A stretch of 34,170 bases of DNA from Sphingobium bisphenolivorans (GTDB lineage Bacteria; Pseudomonadota; Alphaproteobacteria; Sphingomonadales; Sphingomonadaceae). The DNA is taken from positions 1 through 34,170 of the forward strand of contig NZ_ASTG01000033.1 of the NCBI RefSeq assembly GCF_000412635.1, given 5' to 3'. Of this stretch, positions 34,140 through 34,170 are shown in pieces (position 1 is the first letter of the stretch; each line of letters begins with the position of its first letter). Under the pieces are notes generated by a model. That model made no database searches, was not told the origin of the DNA, and saw nothing but the letters and a program-made list of their open reading frames with translations. The position numbers and the translations under genes are program-made.

Positions 34140-34170
34140 GATTTATGGTCGGGGAGACAGGATTCGAACC
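34140..34170. other. Probable attachment site (attR) in the tRNA 3' end
   Basis: Phage genes end within 30 bases of the tRNA 3' end, the classical target of tyrosine integrases. No copy of this sequence is present at the left end of the window, so attL must be further left. Confidence 0.55.
34146..34170 (-). tRNA. 3' end of a tRNA gene cut by the window edge, probable tRNA-Pro
   Basis: On the minus strand the sequence is the T-loop TTCGAATC within its stem, then acceptor arm CTCCCCG, discriminator A and CCA. The anticodon lies outside the window; the acceptor arm and T-arm resemble alphaproteobacterial tRNA-Pro, but this is a guess. The encoded CCA and location at the end of phage genes mark a probable attachment site. 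Confidence 0.8.

Overview
The window is most of a temperate siphovirus genome integrated in an alphaproteobacterial chromosome, most likely a sphingomonad. This rests on the high GC content with strong GC3 bias, a GapR/DUF2312 gene (a family typical of Alphaproteobacteria), and the style of the small hypothetical genes. The right edge (34146-34170) is the 3' end of a tRNA gene on the minus strand, the usual kind of phage attachment site. No integrase is visible, so the prophage probably extends left of base 1.

Layout. (1) 1-42 is the tail of a + strand gene. (2) 121-4113 is a leftward early operon: a chain of small overlapping genes (several with zinc-finger-like cysteine/histidine patterns), a coiled-coil protein, a Rad52/Sak-like annealing protein, a small protein with an SSB-like acidic tail, and an HNH nuclease. 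It starts from a leftward promoter (pL-like) carrying two copies of the operator TGCGA-N3-TCGCA. (3) 4281-5040 is a separate leftward module with its own terminator: a DUF2335 two-helix membrane protein and a small basic protein. It lies where other temperate phages keep superinfection-exclusion genes. (4) 5176-6493 holds the CI-type S24 repressor and two companion genes. One companion shares a segment with the C-terminal part of the phage's own MuF head protein. (5) 6514-6575 is the central control region with three more operator copies, followed by a rightward Cro-like gene that looks leaderless.

(6) 6587-13313 is the rightward early operon: a GIY-YIG/T5orf172 protein, a winged-helix protein, an HNH-AP2 protein with an odd structured 3' extension, GapR, a RusA-like resolvase, a DnaA domain IV-like protein, a lambda O-like initiator with iteron-like repeats in its linker (candidate origin), a solitary DNA methyltransferase, and an HNH nuclease next to terminase. 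(7) 13310-23158 is packaging and head-tail: small and large terminase, DUF4055 portal, MuF protein, scaffold, P22 gp5-like coat, connectors, tail terminator and tail tube. A moron-like insertion separates scaffold from coat. (8) 23233-31018 is the tail: G/GT chaperones with a GGGAAAC -1 frameshift site, a 1048-residue tape measure, one tail-tip protein with carbohydrate-binding-like repeats, two paralogous fibre proteins and a glycine-rich adhesin-like protein. (9) 31021-32547 is lysis: GH19 endolysin, Pam3 gp28-like holin and small membrane proteins. (10) 32544-34117 is a leftward cluster of small accessory genes. After circularisation it would lie downstream of the leftward early operon across attP.

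The genes form a coherent lambda-like programme: repressor and Cro act on shared operators, left and right early operons carry recombination and replication, and one long late operon builds the head and tail and lyses the cell. The less ordinary points are the five-copy operator family, the candidate origin inside the initiator gene, the MuF-like segment in the immunity region, the DUF2335 module, the structured HNH-AP2 tail, and a 25-base repeat shared by the window edge and the portal gene.
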